DNA of 21,656 nt, from the NCBI GenBank assembly GCA_041481485.1, contig JBGPBY010000044.1:1-21656 (forward strand). Reading direction: 5' to 3'. The first letter of the stretch is position 1; every line of letters begins with the position of its first letter. This document shows, one piece after another, positions 20,050-21,656 of this stretch. The notes below the pieces were generated by a model. The model ran no database searches. It had not been told where the DNA came from and worked only from the letters and a program-made list of their open reading frames with translations. Source of the stretch: JBGPBY01 sp041481485 (GTDB taxonomy: Bacteria; Acidobacteriota; Terriglobia; 20CM-2-55-15). Position numbers and translations under genes: made by a program.

Positions 20050-21435
20050 TCACATGGTCATGATCGCGGTCACTGTGGTTCGATAGGCCACCTGTGTGTA
20101 GGCTTCCAACATGTCACGGAGAGGGACCACAAGAGTCGCGAGCGCTCGGGAATTGAACTGACCACTTTCCAGATAGCGCACGAAGCGTGGAATGTCGCGC
20201 ATTGGACTGGCTCCGCCGGCCTGGCCGCCGTGATGCGTGATGCCGCCGATCGCAAACAAAGTTCCGGGCAGGGAAATGTTGCCGCGAACGAGGCTCGTGG
20301 TAATGACGTGACCTCCGAGCGCGCACATCTGGTATGCCTGTTGCATGGGCAGGATTCCGGTAGGATCCGGTCCCGCTTCCGCCTTCGGCGGAAACTGATC
20401 GGCACCAGCCGCTTCGATGACAAAGTCCGCGCCGGCTCCTGGCCGGCGTCCAGCAGGATTCCTGCCTCCAGCCCATAAGCGGTCTGTCGGCCAGGCAGTG
20501 AGTTCTCTTACCTTTTGAATGACGGCGTCACGTTCGACATTGGGGTCAAGCGCATGTGTCGCGCCTACGCGAAGTGCAAGTTCCCGCCGTGCACGAATCG
20601 GATCGATGGCGATGATGGTGACGGCCCCGGCGATTCGCGCTCCTTGAATGGCGCTCAGTCCAAGCGGACCGCAGCCCACAACTGCCACGCCCGCAGCCGG
20701 CTCTACCGGCGCGAGGTTTGGTGACGTTGCTGCCGCCAGGCCCGCCACGCTCACACAACTGCACACCATCCCGAGTTCCACTGTGTCCGCACGAGTGAAT
20801 AGCGGAACGATCCACTCTTCCGGCGCGACCATCAACTCTGCCAGCCCGCCGATATGGGAGTTCTCATAAACCGGAGATCCGTCGCTCAAGTCACCGATGG
20901 CGACAAGGTCGTCCGCCCCGATGGCACTGAGAAACTGACACATGTCCGAACGGCCCCGGATACACCGGTAGCACGAACCGCATTGCGGTGTGCCGGAGAC
21001 ACAGACGCGGTCGCCGACCTGAACGCGACGCACTTCCGGACCGACGGCCTCAACGACGCCGATGCCGCCGTGTCCTTGAATCACAGCCATGTCGTTCATG
21101 CGGCGGGCGCCTGATGGCGCCGCAAGCAGGGAAGCCGGTGCAGGTGCGCCAGTGGCCTGCGGCTGACCCAGCACAGCCGGAGCATTGGAATAGCAGAGAT
21201 TAGTCGCTTCCGTTCGCACGAGCACCTGCCGTCCGCTGATCGGACGCAATGTGACTTCTTGAAGCGAAGTCCGGCCCGGACCATCACCCCTCGAAATCCA
21301 AGCGCGGAATCGCCGCCGCGTGATCACCGTTGGCGTTTGCTGCGAGGCCCCAAACAACGCGGAAGCCCCTACCGCTGCGGCAGCAACGCCGCCTTCCAGA
21401 AGTTTTCGCCGTGTCACGCCGGTTGTCCGTTTCAT
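20050..21435 (-). CDS. Tat-exported zinc-type alcohol dehydrogenase (MDR) homologue
   Basis: A 461-residue medium-chain dehydrogenase with a twin-arginine signal (TRRKLLEGG at 8-16, then AAAAVGASALFGA). The ADH domain follows: possible catalytic zinc ligand Cys81 (TNLCYS) and His122 (GHGGIGVVEAVG), structural zinc cysteines at 152, 155, 158 and 166 (CGSCYRCIRGRSDMC), and the NAD-binding GCGPLG (254-259) with Asp278 at the end of strand 2, suggesting NAD preference. The usual GHE motif reads GHG here, so the glutamate next to the catalytic His is missing. Insertions around 93-112 and 345-364 make it longer than the typical 350-380 residues. A periplasmic dehydrogenase with a soluble NAD site is unusual. 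ATG 21435 has AAGGGG eight bases upstream. Confidence 0.88.
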   Translation of the reverse strand: MKRTTGVTRRKLLEGGVAAAAVGASALFGASQQTPTVITRRRFRAWISRGDGPGRTSLQEVTLRPISGRQVLVRTEATNLCYSNAPAVLGQPQATGAPAPASLLAAPSGARRMNDMAVIQGHGGIGVVEAVGPEVRRVQVGDRVCVSGTPQCGSCYRCIRGRSDMCQFLSAIGADDLVAIGDLSDGSPVYENSHIGGLAELMVAPEEWIVPLFTRADTVELGMVCSCVSVAGLAAATSPNLAPVEPAAGVAVVGCGPLGLSAIQGARIAGAVTIIAIDPIRARRELALRVGATHALDPNVERDAVIQKVRELTAWPTDRLWAGGRNPAGRRPGAGADFVIEAAGADQFPPKAEAGPDPTGILPMQQAYQMCALGGHVITTSLVRGNISLPGTLFAIGGITHHGGQAGGASPMRDIPRFVRYLESGQFNSRALATLVVPLRDMLEAYTQVAYRTTVTAIMTM

Positions 21436-21569
21436 AAGGAACCCCTTCCCGAGTGCTGCTCTGCAAACGCGTTCTCTGAAAGAGGGACCATATCAGATTT
21501 GGTCGTCGGACGCCTCGTTGCATACAACGGATCGACGGACAGACGATGTAATCGCGATTCCCCACTGTA

Positions 21570-21642
21570 GGGGCGGTCTATTACCGCCCACAAATGCGGG
21601 GGGGGGCATCCGTACCAATTTTGGGCGGGCAAAGACCGCCCC
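21570..21642. repeat. Paired inverted hairpins (REP-doublet-like)
   Basis: Two GC-rich hairpins in opposite orientation: GGGCGGT/ACCGCCC around a 5-nt loop (21571-21589) and GGGCGG/CCGCCC around a 7-nt loop (21623-21641). The whole left unit (21570-21589) is an imperfect inverted copy of the right one (21623-21642; first ten bases identical in reverse complement). A run of nine or more G lies between them. This layout resembles REP doublets moved by RAYT transposases; none is seen in the window. The element may continue past the window end. Confidence 0.7.
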
Positions 21643-21656
21643 GACCGGGGGGCGTC

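Overview
The window (about 21.7 kb, moderately GC-rich) looks like chromosomal DNA of a soil-type Acidobacteriota bacterium. This rests on gene content rather than a marker gene. It carries a BlaI-type repressor joined to an M56 membrane peptidase with a large added C-terminal region, DUF6152 secreted proteins, carboxypeptidase-regulatory-like secreted proteins, a PepSY-TM protein and many lone metabolic genes. No rRNA, tRNA, CRISPR array, phage gene or transposase gene was seen.

Layout. 39-2744: a trypsin-like serine protease facing ftsH tail to tail. 2745-4526: a gene-poor stretch with a small basic-looking hypothetical gene, a 50-residue DUF3309 membrane peptide with a strong ribosome binding site, a 5'-truncated AI-2E-type transporter remnant and a weak hydrophilic ORF. 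4527-8992: a DMT exporter, an OsmC-like protein, a CzcO-like flavin monooxygenase, a geranylgeranyl-reductase-like flavoprotein (overlapping the monooxygenase tail to tail by 101 nt) and a MaoC hydratase. 9037-9583: a BrnT/BrnA toxin-antitoxin pair with a perfect palindromic operator candidate. 9754-12219: a secreted hypothetical protein and a small membrane protein separated by a 160-bp element with perfect 43-bp inverted ends. 12246-15534: the BlaI-like regulator and its M56 partner. 15546-19582: a PepSY-TM protein, then DUF6152, a carboxypeptidase-regulatory-like protein and a second DUF6152. 19655-20032: a decayed DUF4350-like gene. 20050-21435: a Tat-exported zinc alcohol dehydrogenase-like protein. 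The window ends in a pair of GC-rich hairpins.

The most unusual item is the BlaI/M56 pair. The repressor is translationally coupled (ATGA overlap) to a 949-residue membrane protein. That protein has a BlaR1-like four-helix zinc peptidase module, followed outside the membrane by six HAF-type repeats and a tandemly duplicated domain of about 130 residues instead of a penicillin-binding sensor. A strong promoter with a dyad between its -35 and -10 boxes lies directly upstream and fits autorepression. This would be a signal-transduction system of the Bla type with an unfamiliar sensor.

Three different inverted-repeat elements (6038-6095, 11509-11668, 21570-21642) and two gene remnants indicate a region shaped by small palindromic elements and gene decay.
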